A DNA stretch of 64,000 bases from Angiostrongylus vasorum (Eukaryota; Nematoda; Chromadorea; Rhabditida; Metastrongylidae). The position numbers were made by a program, and so were the translations under genes. The stretch covers positions 52,501-116,500 of the forward strand of contig JADANN010000186.1 of NCBI GenBank assembly GCA_018806985.1, given 5' to 3'. Under the pieces are notes generated by a model, which was not told where the DNA came from, ran no database searches, and saw only the letters and a program-made list of their open reading frames with translations. Positions within the stretch are counted from its first letter, which is position 1. Each line of letters opens with the position of its first letter. This document shows positions 27,501-39,040 of the stretch, piece after piece.

Positions 27501-30500
27501 CGTTCGTTAACCCACTCAAAGACTAGTAGGTGTTCCTCATTGAATTTCGTTCTTCTTAGCACTTCGAAACAATCAATAACGCTATCCTTCCAAGAAAAGC
27601 TTAGAAGTGAAGAACAGACAGATAGTTTCTGCCACGAAGCTTGCTGGAATCTCAATGAAGATATTGCAGATGTCATGTGTTTCCTTATTGGAACTTTCCC
27701 CTAGGAAGTATTTCAGCCTAAATTTTGTCGCAACATGACGTTGTGTAGCAAACAGCCAAGATTGACTCGTAAAAGATCAGTTTGTTGATGAAGTACGTAG
27801 TACATTTAGGACGCCGCTTTAGGTCTTCAGTGGACCCCTCCCATAGGGTGTGCATTCTTCAATATTTTATCTGCCAAAGAAGGCTTGATATTTTTATGGC
27901 TTTTCCTTAATCGTCCTGCGTTTTGCATCAGAGGAGGATGCACCTTGGCGAAATATGGGTTAGTGGGAACTTTAAAGAAAGCCAAAAAAGCCCATGAGTA
28001 GCCTCATGTGTTCGTTCTGAGAAGACATTGACCTTATCAATTTCAGACATACTGAAAAAAAATATAATCCAAATTTGTTTGGCTACTCTGTTGGAATAGG
28101 CTCACCGAATGTATGGGAAATCGCCCATCTAAATGTTGCTATGCCTGGAGCAAATGCAGCAGATCTACCTCGTCAAGCACGACAATTAGTTGGATTATTA
28201 GAACAGCATCCACAGGTTCGACAGTTTGATAATTTGTTGGAACAGTTTTTTAGGTGATGTGTGTCTTCCCTGCCTGTTGCCTGTACGGAATAATAATACA
28301 AACACATGATGACATATGGAGTGTTGTGTTTTAGTCAGTTAATATGAAAGACGACTGGAAACTACTCAATATCTTCATTGGCGGCAACGACATCTGTGAC
28401 TACTGCACTAATCCGGTACTAGTCTTCTTTTCTTTGCTTTGAAATGACGAAACTAAACGGGAAATGGACACAACAGTTAACCATGACAAGGAAAAAAGCT
28501 TTTTTTAAGTCGAGTTCGACTTTCCATCAGTTTGGTCAAACTATTGGAAACACCGCGAGAGCTGATTTTTTACGGCTAGAGAAATTGCTGATCATTCTTC
28601 TATTGTTCCGAAAATGATATGTTTACTTTTTGATTTTATTTATTTTTTACTTGTAGCTTCGGTTTCAGCTTGAGGATTTTAATTTCATTTTGAATGCGGT
28701 AGAACTCTGGTCGAGAAATTCTCCCTGGTGCCCTGAGATAGCCGTGCTGGAGCGTTCTCAATTGGACTGTAGGAAGTGGTTTTTTCCAAACAAGTCCGGT
28801 ACCAATCTCCCGACAGCGGAAGGATGAGAGGCTTACTTGGGCATGAGCGGAATCGAATTGGCACCATGCTCGTGATAATGGACATCACTACCACTGTGCT
28901 ATCCGCCTCATTATGCCCATCCAGTACTTTTGGTTTAGTAATTGAATCTTCACTCCAACTTTACATGAAGATTGTCGACCTGATTAGGCAAGACAACACG
29001 TGGAGCATTCCCATATGGTGAAAACAGGGGTAGACAAGAACTACTAGAGTCGATGTACTTGGAATGATGTAGATGGTTTCGGAAAATTTTCGCCTTGTTT
29101 CTTCACTCACTGGATACCTTTATCTGCCGAATTTATGTATACGTAGCAGTTCAGTGTTCCTCTAAGCAAAGAAGATCCACATCTGCAAGCAGGGCCAGAA
29201 AAGTTATCCGTAAGGGTAGCTAGAAAGGACAGCCTTTGACATAAACAAGGTCCTGGTTTTATCCCTTCCCCTGGCCCATAAAGTCTATCTATTCCTCCGA
29301 AGTCAGGGAATTGACACAAGAGGAAGTTCTCTCATATCCGCAAGACCAAGAGAAACCCTATCACGACTCTCCTTGGATCACATAGAGAATGGATCCCGAC
29401 CACTGTCCATCAAAATTCGCAATGAAGAATAAAATATTCCCTAAGCAAGAACTCAGCACGCACTCAAAATTCGGAGATATTTGTGGGTGATGAATGGGAG
29501 ACGCTGAAACATATGAAAATGTGCTGGCATTCACATGTTGTGCACTCTCGGGTCATGTAAACATTTGAGAATTATATGGACAAAAAGCCAATAAAAGAAA
29601 ATTAAACGCTTTCTTTATATTTTACTATTACATGTAGCACTAGCACTGTGGCTAACGCTGAGTGAATTTTTTCGTTATAACAAATTGAAGCTTCATGAAT
29701 ATGAAGGAGAAATAAGCTGAAAAAGGAAGGTGTGACTAGTCAAAAAAGAAGTCATACTGTGTGCGCGAAGAAATTAGTACGGCGCCAGTTAACTATGGTC
29801 TAAAAATGTTATTTATTCTGCTCACTTTTCTATTTACTCTCCTCCACAATTTTCACGGCAAATTATTTAGCGAAATCAACCATAACGATGCTGAGACATT
29901 CGCAAAACTTGGACCACCGGCCAGATCAAACCGTGGTTTCTCCTTACGGTGACTCGCGCGTAACACAGGATGCCGTTGCTCTGCGTTTCTCTCAGGCAGT
30001 TTTTCAATCTACCAGTGCCATCGGCAATCACGCGCCAGCGGGATTGAGCTGGGATGCACACATCGGCGTTGAACTCCAGTTAGGCTGAGGCTGCAGTCGA
30101 AATGATAACGTTTACTTTTTAAGAGCAAAGCCCTCTGTGACGCAGTGTTTAATGCGCTAGCCCCCCAGCCCCCGGAAAAAGGAAATAATGGTTTGGTCTT
30201 CTGGCCCGTGGTCCAAGTTTTTGCGAATATCTCACCATCGTTGTGGTTATTTATTCTATTTCATTTCTTTTTATAGTATGCTGGATCCTGCCATAGCTTT
30301 AAACACAACATTCGCAGGCCAGTCTAATTCTTTTACATTTAAACCCGTATTCCAGGAATAAAGAAGAACACCAATGACCTTTTAGCTGGTTGGTTTTCGA
30401 AAATACCAAAAAGGATGGTAATTTCGAAATTTGAAAAATAGGTTACAATTTAAATTTAAGGCAAACAAAAATTTACAACTACAGCGAATTCGCAGCGAAG

Positions 30501-32225
30501 CTGAACACTGTTAGGGCAACGGATCTCTTGAAATTATTGATCTTCGTGTACTTTTTTTTCAAATTTTCCACCTTATTACAATTTGAGCGATTCGTAGCTG
30601 ACATGCTTCAGTCGTATGAGCCACGTATTTGCGTTGAACACATCAAGGAAGCGATCCAAATTATTTACGATAAAGTTCCACGAGTAATCATATCATTGAC
30701 AACGATGATGCATCTGGAAATCTTAAGGCAAACCGATCATGGTCATTTTTTTCTGCACATTGTTTCACAGGTCTGTTACATTTTACATATACAGTTCATA
30801 AAAGACAGCTAACGATATAAGTTGCCGTGTCACCACCAAATTTCTTTCATAATGTCAAAAAAAGTAAAAAGGAAATTAATGGGACATTTTACATTATGGT
30901 GAAGTTGCTTGCTGTGAGATCTTTCCTGCCACTCCTGCTTTTTCTTGTTGTAACGCCAGGTCTCAGACTTTGGCAATTAAACCGTTTATATGTAACAGTA
31001 GCAACAAAATAGTAACAACATGACGATAAAAAGACTTTGAGGTGAAAAAATACAAACACTAAAGTTATCACCCCACCCAACGGTTTACCGCTTCATCGTG
31101 GCTGGGAGGTGTTCCTGGGCACTGGACCCGGCACGGTCTCCCAAGCTGAGAAGGAGTCCGGCGTTTCCATCAGGAAGCCTAGCTAAGAGTAAACCAGTAC
31201 CAGAATCCACCACCGTCATGGTATCAAAGTCTCATTGTGGTAAACCTCCCTCTGATCCACAAGGGCGGCGACTGCCTGTGGTGGTGACGACCTAAGGCGG
31301 ACTTTGGCCAAGGTGACCTCGGGGTTCCAGGGAACCACAATGGCTTAACCAGCAAATCTCCGAAAAATGGTGATTATGTTGGGGCCCGCACAACAAGTGA
31401 TGACGGGCCGTTCAAGTATCAAGTATCAAGTAAAGTTATCACCAGGTAGAGATGATATAGAGAGTGACAGGGAACGCCAGTATTTTTACAATAATATTAA
31501 AGTGATATTATGGAGAAATAACGGTATTGCACATTGTTAGCTGCAGCTGCGAATTACGGTGAAGCGGAAGCAGAGTAGGATGTTGGGATGAATTCACAAG
31601 TAAATGATGGAATTAATATACGGTCTGTGGATGGAATGAGCATACGGCAACTTAAAGTAGCTGAAGATCACTGTATACACACACAGGTGTGAAGGTGAAG
31701 TAGCGAAGAATCAGATAAAGCATGCAGATAAGGAGTGCTTCTATTCTAGGCCGGAATGGCAAGGTCCACAACATATTACAAAACTAGTGCACGGCCATTC
31801 CAGTACAGTTTGCGGAATCTATTTAATAATTCAATAGATGAGATGAATAGATGTAGATAATTTTAGCACCAGTGATTATTAGAGCGGTATGTAATGTAAT
31901 GTGACCTTGATTAATACTGCTTATTCGGAGAGAGAGCTTAGACTTAACAGTTGAAGTCTCTATCACGAGATGAAGCTAAAAGGAGAAGATTGTGAAAGTA
32001 GCAATACACGGCACGGTCAAATGCCGTTAATACTAGACCTTATCAGCATCGGAACCACTCGGATGTAGAGCAAAATAACAACTATTCGGGAGAATAGTTG
32101 ACATACAAAGTTTTGCGGGTTTTTTTAAATCACTCATTTAGTTTGTGCTCAACAACGGAAACTTTTGATTCTCGAAATTCCTGTAAATTTTCAAGCCACA
32201 CACACAGATACACACACACACACAC

Positions 32226-32257
<32 letters not shown>

Positions 32258-35200
32258 TACACACACATACACAAACATACACACACATACACACGCACAT
32301 ACATACGCACACATACACACATACACACACATATACAGACATACACACACAAACATACACACACACACACATACACACATACACACAAACATACACGCAC
32401 ACATACACACAAACATACACACACATACACACGCACATACATACACACATACACACACATACACACATACACACAAACATACACACACATACACACATAC
32501 ACATACACACACACACACATACACACACACACACATACACACATACACACATACACACATACACACATACACACATACACACATACACACATACACACAT
32601 ACACACATACACACATACACACATACACACATACACACATACACACACATACACACACATACACACATACACATACATACACACATACACACATACACAC
32701 AAACATACACACACATACACACATACATACACACACATACACACATACACACATACACACATACACACATACACACACATATACACACACATACACACAA
32801 ACATACACACACATACACACAAACATACACACACATACACAAACATACAAACACATACACACACACATACACATACACACAAACATACACACACATACAC
32901 ACATACATACACACACACATACACACATACACACATACACACATACACACATACACACATACACACACATATACACACACATACACACAAACATACACAC
33001 ACATACACACACACACATACACACACACGCATACACACATAAACACACATACACACACACATAGGCACACACATCCACACACTCATACGCATACACACAA
33101 CCAAGGTGCACAAGCAAATATACTTAGTGTATTAACTGTATAATACGGCAAATTGTTCTACATTGAAAAAAATGTCTTTGAAAACGAACGAAAAGAACAT
33201 AAAAATCGTTATAAGTTTAGACAATGCCTTTTGTGCAATATTCACTGTTTTCTATGTTTTCACAACAATGAACCAAACTGTAATATAACCCTCCACCCAG
33301 TTTCACGCTTATTTTTCTGTCATAAAAGACTCACATAGGGAGACTTATAGGGAATCGAATATAGTAATTTATCTGAGAGACGTACAGCATTACATCTACA
33401 CTCAATTATTTCCTTACCTGAACGTTACTAATCATTTCGACTTTTATGTATTCCTATTCTACTGCTACTTGCGCATTCTTTTTATTTACAATCTTTTTTC
33501 GCAACTCTATTGTTTCAGGGAGGAATGTAGCTGTGAAAGCAACAAAACGTTCACCGACACCGACATAGCAAAAGTTTGTTAGAATAACGATTTTGGTTTC
33601 TTCTTATGCATTACAATATTTTACATTGCTGTGTTGATTTTAAGGCATGTGTTGAATATTCAAATTATGAGATCGCATTGGGTGCCTCAGGTGTTTTCGA
33701 GAAGGAAGACTTTACGTTGGTTGTACAACCGTTCTTAAGAGACATTACACGGCCACCAATGAAGGTTCGCTATGAAATACTTGAAGTGTTTACTGTTCTG
33801 CTCTTGTGTTCTTGTCAACGAAAAAGCAACATGGCAACACTGTTGAAGCAAATAAGGGCTGTTAGAGCCTATCGTTCAAGTGCTTGTACACGCTAATCCT
33901 TTTTGCCGGTCTTTTTTCATAGTGAAATGTCCATAGTTTCCAGTCGAATAATTCGACCGAACATTTTACCAACACAAAAACTATAATTGAAATCCGGATT
34001 ACAACTACATTGGAATTGTTTTAGTTTAATAAAAGAACCACATTGGGAGGAGTGTAGCACAGTGGTAAAAGGTGTACTGCAATACCTACACATACTCCTT
34101 GTCCCATATTTCAAGCTAACCAAGCACACTGTTCACACGCTGTGAGGAAATTAATACTAGTCTTCTCTGGACGGATAAAAAACGCTAACTTGACAGATCG
34201 ATAGGTTACGACAAGTCATTGTGTAGCTCAGATATGCATTCGATCACCTCTACGATGTTACGAATTGAGTCGAATGAATGGCGTGCCCCTCGAGCCTTAA
34301 TTAAAGCCGAAAGCTTTCTACGCCTACGCTTCATCCGATCACAGTTTCCCGATGAGATTGTAGTGTAGTGCAAATGAAGCGCCATTTTTATGTTGGAAAC
34401 ATCGAGTTCTATCTAACAGGTGGAAAAAACAAACCATTCAGAGGAAGTTCGATCACAAGAATGCCCCTCATTTTTTTTCCAAAGGAAGATATTCCTTACT
34501 TTATTGGATTCAATTTTGCTTGCCATTCTTTTCTGGTTTGAAAACGAGTTTAAAAGCTATTGAAGGTGAATTCTTGCATCTGTCGCATCAAAGAGATCGA
34601 AGAAATCTTGTAGTATTTTTTAGGAAGAAAAATTATGGACGTACAAGTTTCTAAAGTTTCTAGAAAAGTGGTTATGTAAGGCAATATTTAAAAAATTTCA
34701 TCCATAGAAAAAAGCACTCTGGCAAAACGTGTATAACAGAAGAGTAATGAGGTATTTTTTGCCAGCGTCAAATTTGTTTCAATCGAGGGCAAATCTCGAT
34801 AGTGGAAAAAATTGCTTGGCTGATTTAAACCAATGAATAAGGTTTTTTTATTTTGTTTTATTTGACCCACCTTCACGTCTGCCGTGTAAATCCCAGCACT
34901 TCTCACATCCAATTCGTTTCCTCATATCCGTCGTCCACGAAGACCTTCTAAGTTTTTCACTAGTGGCTTCAGTTGTTGCTTGAGGATTTTCACTTCAACT
35001 TGAATGTCGTAGAATGCTGGTCGAGCAATTCTCCCTGGAGACCCTGAGATAGCCGTGCTGGACCGTTCCGAATTGGACTGCAGTGAGTGATTTTTTTTCG
35101 CAGGCAGGTCCGCTACCAGTTTACCGATCCCGGTGGGATGAGAGATTTGGTTGGCTCCAGAGCAGAAATGAACTAGCACCATGCTCGTGATGACGGGCAT

Positions 35201-35662
35201 CACTACAGCTATGTTGCCCGCTTCTATACATTATTCATAGGGGCTCAGAAAATTATGGCAGATTTACCCAAATATGAAGCACAAATACTCACCGTGGGTT
35301 TCATATTAGCTTTATCTCGGCCTAGTTGTCATGATGAAAGTATGAATAAAGTCTCCAAGTCTACAATCTCCAAAAATGGCTTAGCCACTAGCTAATACTT
35401 ATATTTCTCAGCGCTTTATATTAAAGCCTTGTGAATTCTTTTTTTTGAATGTAAATGTGTTTTCATGTCGAATTTATATCATACTCAAGCAACTTTTCTA
35501 AATGGCTCTCATCCTTTAGGGATTTTTCCCCCTTTTCTCATCTACGTTATCTCAGCGATCATTAGAAGGTCTAGTGAATGCTGAACCTTTTTACAAAGCC
35601 GGTCACCGGTCGAAATAAACAGAAAGGCGAATTGGTACAACGTCTTCAACTCCCAAAACTCT

Positions 35663-35699
<37 letters not shown>

Positions 35700-35713
35700 G
35701 TTATGTACATACG

Positions 35714-35745
<32 letters not shown>

Positions 35746-37652
35746 TATATGTATATATAAGGCATGCAGCAGTTGTTAATCACTTAAGGAGGTGAATTAA
35801 CTTTATTTTTTTTAGAAGATTTAACTCCATTAAGATATTCGCAACGCCGTCTATTTTTTGGCCGTTCACGCAGTGTAGCTCATGCTGGCCAAATATATTT
35901 CCCACAAAGGAGTCACATGTTCTCCACTCATTAGCAACAGTCTTCGTGCTTCTCTGTCGGTGTAGAAAGCAAGCAGTCGAGTCGGCCCCATTGTCTCAAT
36001 GTGTTACACTGTCGCTAGACTTGTATCCTGCTGAATAGTACTGGTCTTTGCAATGCTCTAGCCACGGTATTCAATTGAGGTGAAGCTCGCCTGCATAACA
36101 GTTTTTTGTAAATTGTTGTGTTTATAGCTTCAACGATGCTGAGATATTTTGCAAACTCCGGACCGCAGGTGTCTGCGGTGAAGAACGAACGCGGTAATGT
36201 CCTTTCCGGGGAGTAAAGTAACTGGGTTACTTGCCGATTTGGACTCCCCAGATCAATCCCGCTGATGGATGATTGCTGATGGCAAAAAGATCGATAGAAC
36301 TAGCTGAGAGATAGGCGAAACGAAGGACCCGCATGGTGTGGTGGTGAACGCGTTACTCCCCGGAAGGGACAACAGCGTGTTCGCTCCCCATCGCAGACAC
36401 ATGTGGTCGGCAATTTTGCAAAATATCTCAGCATCATTGAAGTTATATTTCGCAATATATTTTGCCATTAAAAAAAGTAGGCAGTAAACAATAAGCTAAA
36501 ATTGTTGTGTTTATGTTCTCGTTCGAAAACATCCGTCTGGATAAATTATCGAGTGAACGCAAAAAAAGACCTATGTGGGATAAAAATAAACAACTGAAAA
36601 GAAAGAGAGTCATATGACTCATGCAGTTGTGGATATCTTAAGAATCATGGAAGTGATTGCGAACATACGTCATCTATAGAATAGTTACAAAGATTCACTA
36701 GTGAGTAAAGCAACTGTGTTACTTTACTTACACACCCAGGCAAGAGTGGTACGAATTTAATGAACTTAGAAGGAAGGGACCACCCAACGGTTTACCGCCT
36801 TGTAGTGGCCGGGAGCTGTTCCTGGGTGTCGGCCTGCGATGTACAGCGGGGAGATTCATTCTCCGGCACGGTCTCGCAAGCTGAAAAGGAGTCCAGCGTT
36901 CCCACCAGGAAGCCAAGCTAAGAGTAAATCAGCACCAAGATCCACCACCATCCTGGTATCAAGCTAGTCGCATGGTGACAAATCTCCTTCTGATCCACAA
37001 GGGCGGAGAGTGCCTGCCGTGTTGACGACTTGGGGATGACTTTGACTAGGCTGATCTCGGGACTCCATGGAACCACAGTGGCTAAACCAGCAAAACTCCG
37101 AAAAATGGAGTTTATGCTGAGGCTCGCACAGCTAGTGAGGACGGGCCGTCCAAGTATCCAAGTAAGTGAGAAGGAAGGAGGGTTTGGTTAGCCCACGGGA
37201 TCGGACCAACCATCAACTGTGTATTGTAGTCAATCACGGTGGTAGACTGTTCTCTAGTAGTTTATGTAAAGCTGCACACTTCCAAATACTTCTTGGTCCC
37301 ATTTTAACGTGAAAAATGGCATGCAAACAGCAAAAATGAAGTCGACGCGTTAGTTGTTAACATAGGCTGTTTATGGTTATATGTTATAAATTCAGAAACG
37401 TTCTTTTTTTTCTTAAAGAGCGGTTAACTTCAAAAATTGCAAGCAGCTTAATCGAAAACAACTACACCTTTACCTTTTAGGGGCGGTAAATACGATATGG
37501 AAATTTTCGCACCGGATTGTTTTCATCTCTCACAATACGGACACGCTTTGGTTAGCACATGGTTATGGAAGAATATTCTTGAACCGGTTGGCAATAAAAC
37601 AACTGAAGGTTCATTCTCAGGACCTGCTTTACCACTAGCATGCCCTGATACG
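18597..37652 (+). CDS. Phospholipase B-like GDSL lipase, multi-exon, frame disrupted
   Basis: Secreted or ectoenzyme-type GDSL lipase of the phospholipase B1 family, expected to hydrolyse phospholipid or other acyl esters. Exons read by eye: 18597-18793, 19597-19738, 22071-22182, 28047-28215, 28335-28415, 30588-30770, 33519-33573, 33645-33764, 37481-37652. Signatures in order: block I GDSIT with the nucleophile Ser (exon 2), AGNGAG (exon 3), NVAMPGA with the block II Gly (exon 4), GGNDIC with the block III Asn (exon 5), a Cys pair ECSCE (exon 7), and block V APDCFH with the catalytic Asp/His (exon 9). The start is uncertain. ATG 18597 gives a hydrophobic N terminus, and an acceptor at 18687 would replace it with an unseen first exon. 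Three homopolymers (28055-28062, 30746-30752, 37480-37483) put neighbouring exons out of frame, so this is either assembly error or a decayed gene. Introns reach 5.9 kb and are full of repeats. The family call is firm; the exact exon edges are inferred. Confidence 0.85.
18936..18970 (+). ncRNA. Degenerate hammerhead-like motif
   Basis: Contains CACCGAAACGTT preceded by TTGAGAAGACGAAGG. It resembles the other copies in order but lacks a proper CUGANGA core. Listed as a decayed relative inside intron 1 of the lipase gene. Confidence 0.3.
20240..20470 (-). mobile_element. SINE-C, diverged copy in lipase intron 2
   Basis: Shows TATCCTTTCAGACAAGTGTG, CACATGGGATCGAAGCAGTG and a reversed head, in family order. 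Many substitutions. Confidence 0.5.
21012..21660 (+). mobile_element. SINE-B copy split by a SINE-C insertion
   Basis: The 5' part (21012-21189) has the tRNA-like head GATAGCGCAGTGGTTAG and TAGTTTGATCCCC. The 3' part (21476-21660) resumes with GACATTCACAATGAAGAG and contains a CAG-type microsatellite at about 21498-21524. The material between is a reverse SINE-C. Confidence 0.72.
21190..21475 (-). mobile_element. SINE-C inserted into SINE-B
   Basis: Well-kept reverse copy from GGATAAAGCTCTCGG to GTGCCACACTCGACCC. Imperfect duplicated SINE-B target sequence ACATTCATAAAGAA / ACATTCACAATGAA lies on either side. Confidence 0.8.
21655..21925 (+). mobile_element. SINE-C, diverged copy
   Basis: Contains TTTGATCCAACGC, core CACCAAATCGGCACCAGAC, and the end GATTGATTAAAGCCGAAAGC followed by CTTTATCTTCTTATCC. 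Confidence 0.55.
22310..25690 (-). mobile_element. RTE-clade non-LTR retrotransposon, nearly full length, broken
   Basis: Minus-strand frames follow the RTE order. The 5' leader lies at about 25690-25215. The AP-like endonuclease is at 25211-24376 (GDFNAKI, then KIDYVIV). The reverse transcriptase is at 24070-22921 ([32 protein letters not shown], and catalytic FADD near 23115). The C-terminal region ends [10 protein letters not shown] before a TGA near 22333. Frames shift at least four times and a stop interrupts the segment before NVMRTLEW, so no functional protein is made. The element sits antisense in intron 3 of the lipase gene. The 3' end is short after the stop, as usual for RTE. The 5' edge is estimated from where similarity to the typical leader fades. 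Confidence 0.92.
26665..26910 (-). mobile_element. SINE-C copy in lipase intron 3
   Basis: Reverse copy with AAAGCTCTTGGCGTTGATT, CATATCTGGCCTATACAATG and TATCCTCTCAGACAAGTC blocks. The head is truncated. Confidence 0.65.
28645..28915 (-). mobile_element. SINE-B copy in lipase intron 5
   Basis: Reverse copy with a well-kept head (CCACTGTGCTATCCGCC on plus is the A box reversed) and GGAATCGAATTGG near the B box. The body ends near a CAGCTTGAGGATTTTAATTTC stretch. Confidence 0.75.
29878..30250. repeat. Family D head-to-head pair (inverted repeat)
   Basis: The left arm (29878-29922, AACGATGCTGAG and ACTTGGACCACCGGCC) is inverted at 30203-30249 (GGCCCGTGGTCCAAG and ATCGTTGTGG). The arms enclose the GCTGGGATGCAC and CCCCGGAAAAAGG blocks typical of D. 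In lipase intron 5. Confidence 0.65.
31073..31431 (+). mobile_element. SINE-A copy 2, perfect target duplication
   Basis: Flanked by the identical 12-mer AAAGTTATCACC at 31061-31072 and 31432-31443. The tail shows CAAGTAT repeated about 2.5 times. It lies in intron 6 of the lipase gene. This is the best-defined copy and fixes the family's ends. Confidence 0.88.
32198..33095. repeat. CA-rich satellite with higher-order structure
   Basis: About 0.9 kb of CA repeat with TA and AA interruptions, mostly in 8-base CATACACA-type units. Long His/Thr and Cys/Val open frames in several frames are artefacts. It lies in lipase intron 6. A block starting near 32771 recurs at 32961. Confidence 0.97.
34040..34335 (+). 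mobile_element. SINE-C copy in lipase intron 8
   Basis: The head TGTAGCACAGTGG resembles that of SINE-B. The 3' part CATTCGATCACCTC and TTAATTAAAGCCGAAAGC is typical SINE-C. Possibly a mosaic of the two families. Confidence 0.6.
34868..35223 (-). mobile_element. SINE-B copy in lipase intron 8
   Basis: Complete reverse copy. The 3' end is at TTCACGTCTGCCGTG, the GTTGCTTGAGGATTTTCAC body is clear, the core is near 35110-35150, and the head ends at TTGCCCGCTTCT. Confidence 0.75.
35664..35760. repeat. Two (TA)n tracts with a short spacer
   Basis: TA runs at about 35667-35694 and 35716-35741 flank a 20-base spacer. The whole is self-complementary and could form a cruciform. Confidence 0.95.
36125..36470. 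repeat. Family D head-to-head pair (inverted repeat)
   Basis: The arms 36128-36220 and 36350-36445 are inverted copies carrying ATGATGCTGAGATATT, GTCTGCGGTG and CTTTCCGGGGAGTAA. The middle includes CCCCAGATCAATCCCGC. In lipase intron 8. Confidence 0.7.
36722..37265 (-). mobile_element. SINE-C split by SINE-A copy 3
   Basis: The halves are 36722-36767 (core AGAGTGGTACGAATTTA) and 37179-37265 (GGTTAGCCCACGGGATCGG and reversed head). They are contiguous once SINE-A and one duplication are removed. Confidence 0.68.
36778..37168 (+). mobile_element. SINE-A copy 3, nested in SINE-C
   Basis: Flanked by AGAAGGAAGG at 36768-36777 and 37169-37178. The flanks are the two halves of a minus-strand SINE-C copy, so the order of insertion is known. 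Located in intron 8 of the lipase gene. Confidence 0.85.
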
Positions 37653-38604
37653 GTAGGTGGCCGTATTACTGTGTAAAACTACCAATATAGAATAGTTTAA
37701 CGACAGGAAATCGGTAAATCATTTAAAATGTGTTTGATGCTGTGATAGGTGTTCATCATTCTCGTCGTTATCTCCTAGTTAAAACCAGTCAGAGTTTATT
37801 CGCGACTTCTGGAACATACCAAAAAATAAGTGGCGGCTAATAATTCATTTAGAACTGTCCATTTATTCGTACCAATCTGAATAGTGCGAACTGCAGCAAA
37901 TACATGGCGTTGACAACCTGAGACGAAGGACATGAATATTGAAACTGCTCAATTCATCATCATAATTGTAGACGCCGTCCGCTTTTCTTGCAGAATTTAA
38001 AGCACAAAAAAAACTGATAAAATGAAATCGTTGGTCGATAATATACAATAAAGATGTTCCAGCTTCGATGTTTAATATGATGACAGAAAGTGATGCATTA
38101 GATTTTTCCACTAATTGGTTCCCGTTTGTGAAAGTGTGGCAAAAAATTGAGGATTCTGACAATTCTGAAAAAAAAATATCAACAAAATTTGCAAAATCAC
38201 TTTCTATTACCCGACTTACATGTCCTTAGCACTCATAGAGGAATTCACAAAACCTAATGAACGAATGTTTACCACAAAACGCTAGTTTTCCCTTCGTTTT
38301 CCAACTGTTTTTTCCTTTCGTGTTCTCGTGCATTTAAATGCAACAAGTTTGTTTTGACAGTTTGGAGATTTTCGCATCGTGATTTCTCTCCTGGCGTCAA
38401 CCAGTTTCGTAGCGATGTTGATTTTGATCAAGTACGCGTTGTTGTTGATGTTGTCGTCTTCCACGGAAACCACGGAAATCCTTCATTTCTTCTCATTTCA
38501 CTATGTCGAATCATCACTTGACAAATAATATTCGAAAAAACACAAAACCAGTGTAATATTACGCTACAGTATTAACAATAACAATACTAGTAACATTAGC
38601 AACA
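37653..38604. other. No feature recognised after lipase exon 9
   Basis: AT-rich, with minus frames of 60-100 codons lacking support. Confidence 0.5.
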
Positions 38605-39040
38605 GCCGCAATGATGCTGAGATATTTGCAAAATCTACAGATCGCAAGTGTCTGCGGTGGCTAATACCCTTTCCGGGGGCTAACGCGTTCACCACCACAC
38701 CATGCGGGTCCTTCTTTTCGCCTGTCTCTCAGCTAGTTCTATCGATCAGTGCCACCAGCAATCACCCGTCACTGAGATTGATCTGGGGAGCCCAAATCGA
38801 GAATGAACCCAGTTAAGCTGAGGCTGCACTCTAAATCATAACATTAGCTTTTCTTTACCCGTATGGTGTGGTGGTGAACGCGTAGCTCCCGGAAAGGGCA
38901 ACACCGCATTCGTCCCCTAGCGCAGACACCTGCGGTCCGGAGATTTTGCAGATATCTCAGCATCATTGTGGTTGTGTCACACATTACAACCTTCCGTGAA
39001 AAACGTGGTAGGCAGCAAATAAAAATTAACGTTACCTACA
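38605..39040. repeat. Family D head-to-head pair, longest arms
   Basis: A minus copy (38605-38845) meets a plus copy (38858-39040). The arms of roughly 100 bp contain GATGCTGAGATATTTGC, CCGCAGACACCTGCGGT-type and GAACGCGT blocks. The transcript or single strand could fold into one large hairpin. Confidence 0.72.

Noticed and set aside
32098..33117. Five open frames of about 300 codons (His/Thr- or Cys/Val-rich)
   Set aside because: They are translations of the CA satellite in several frames on both strands, not proteins.
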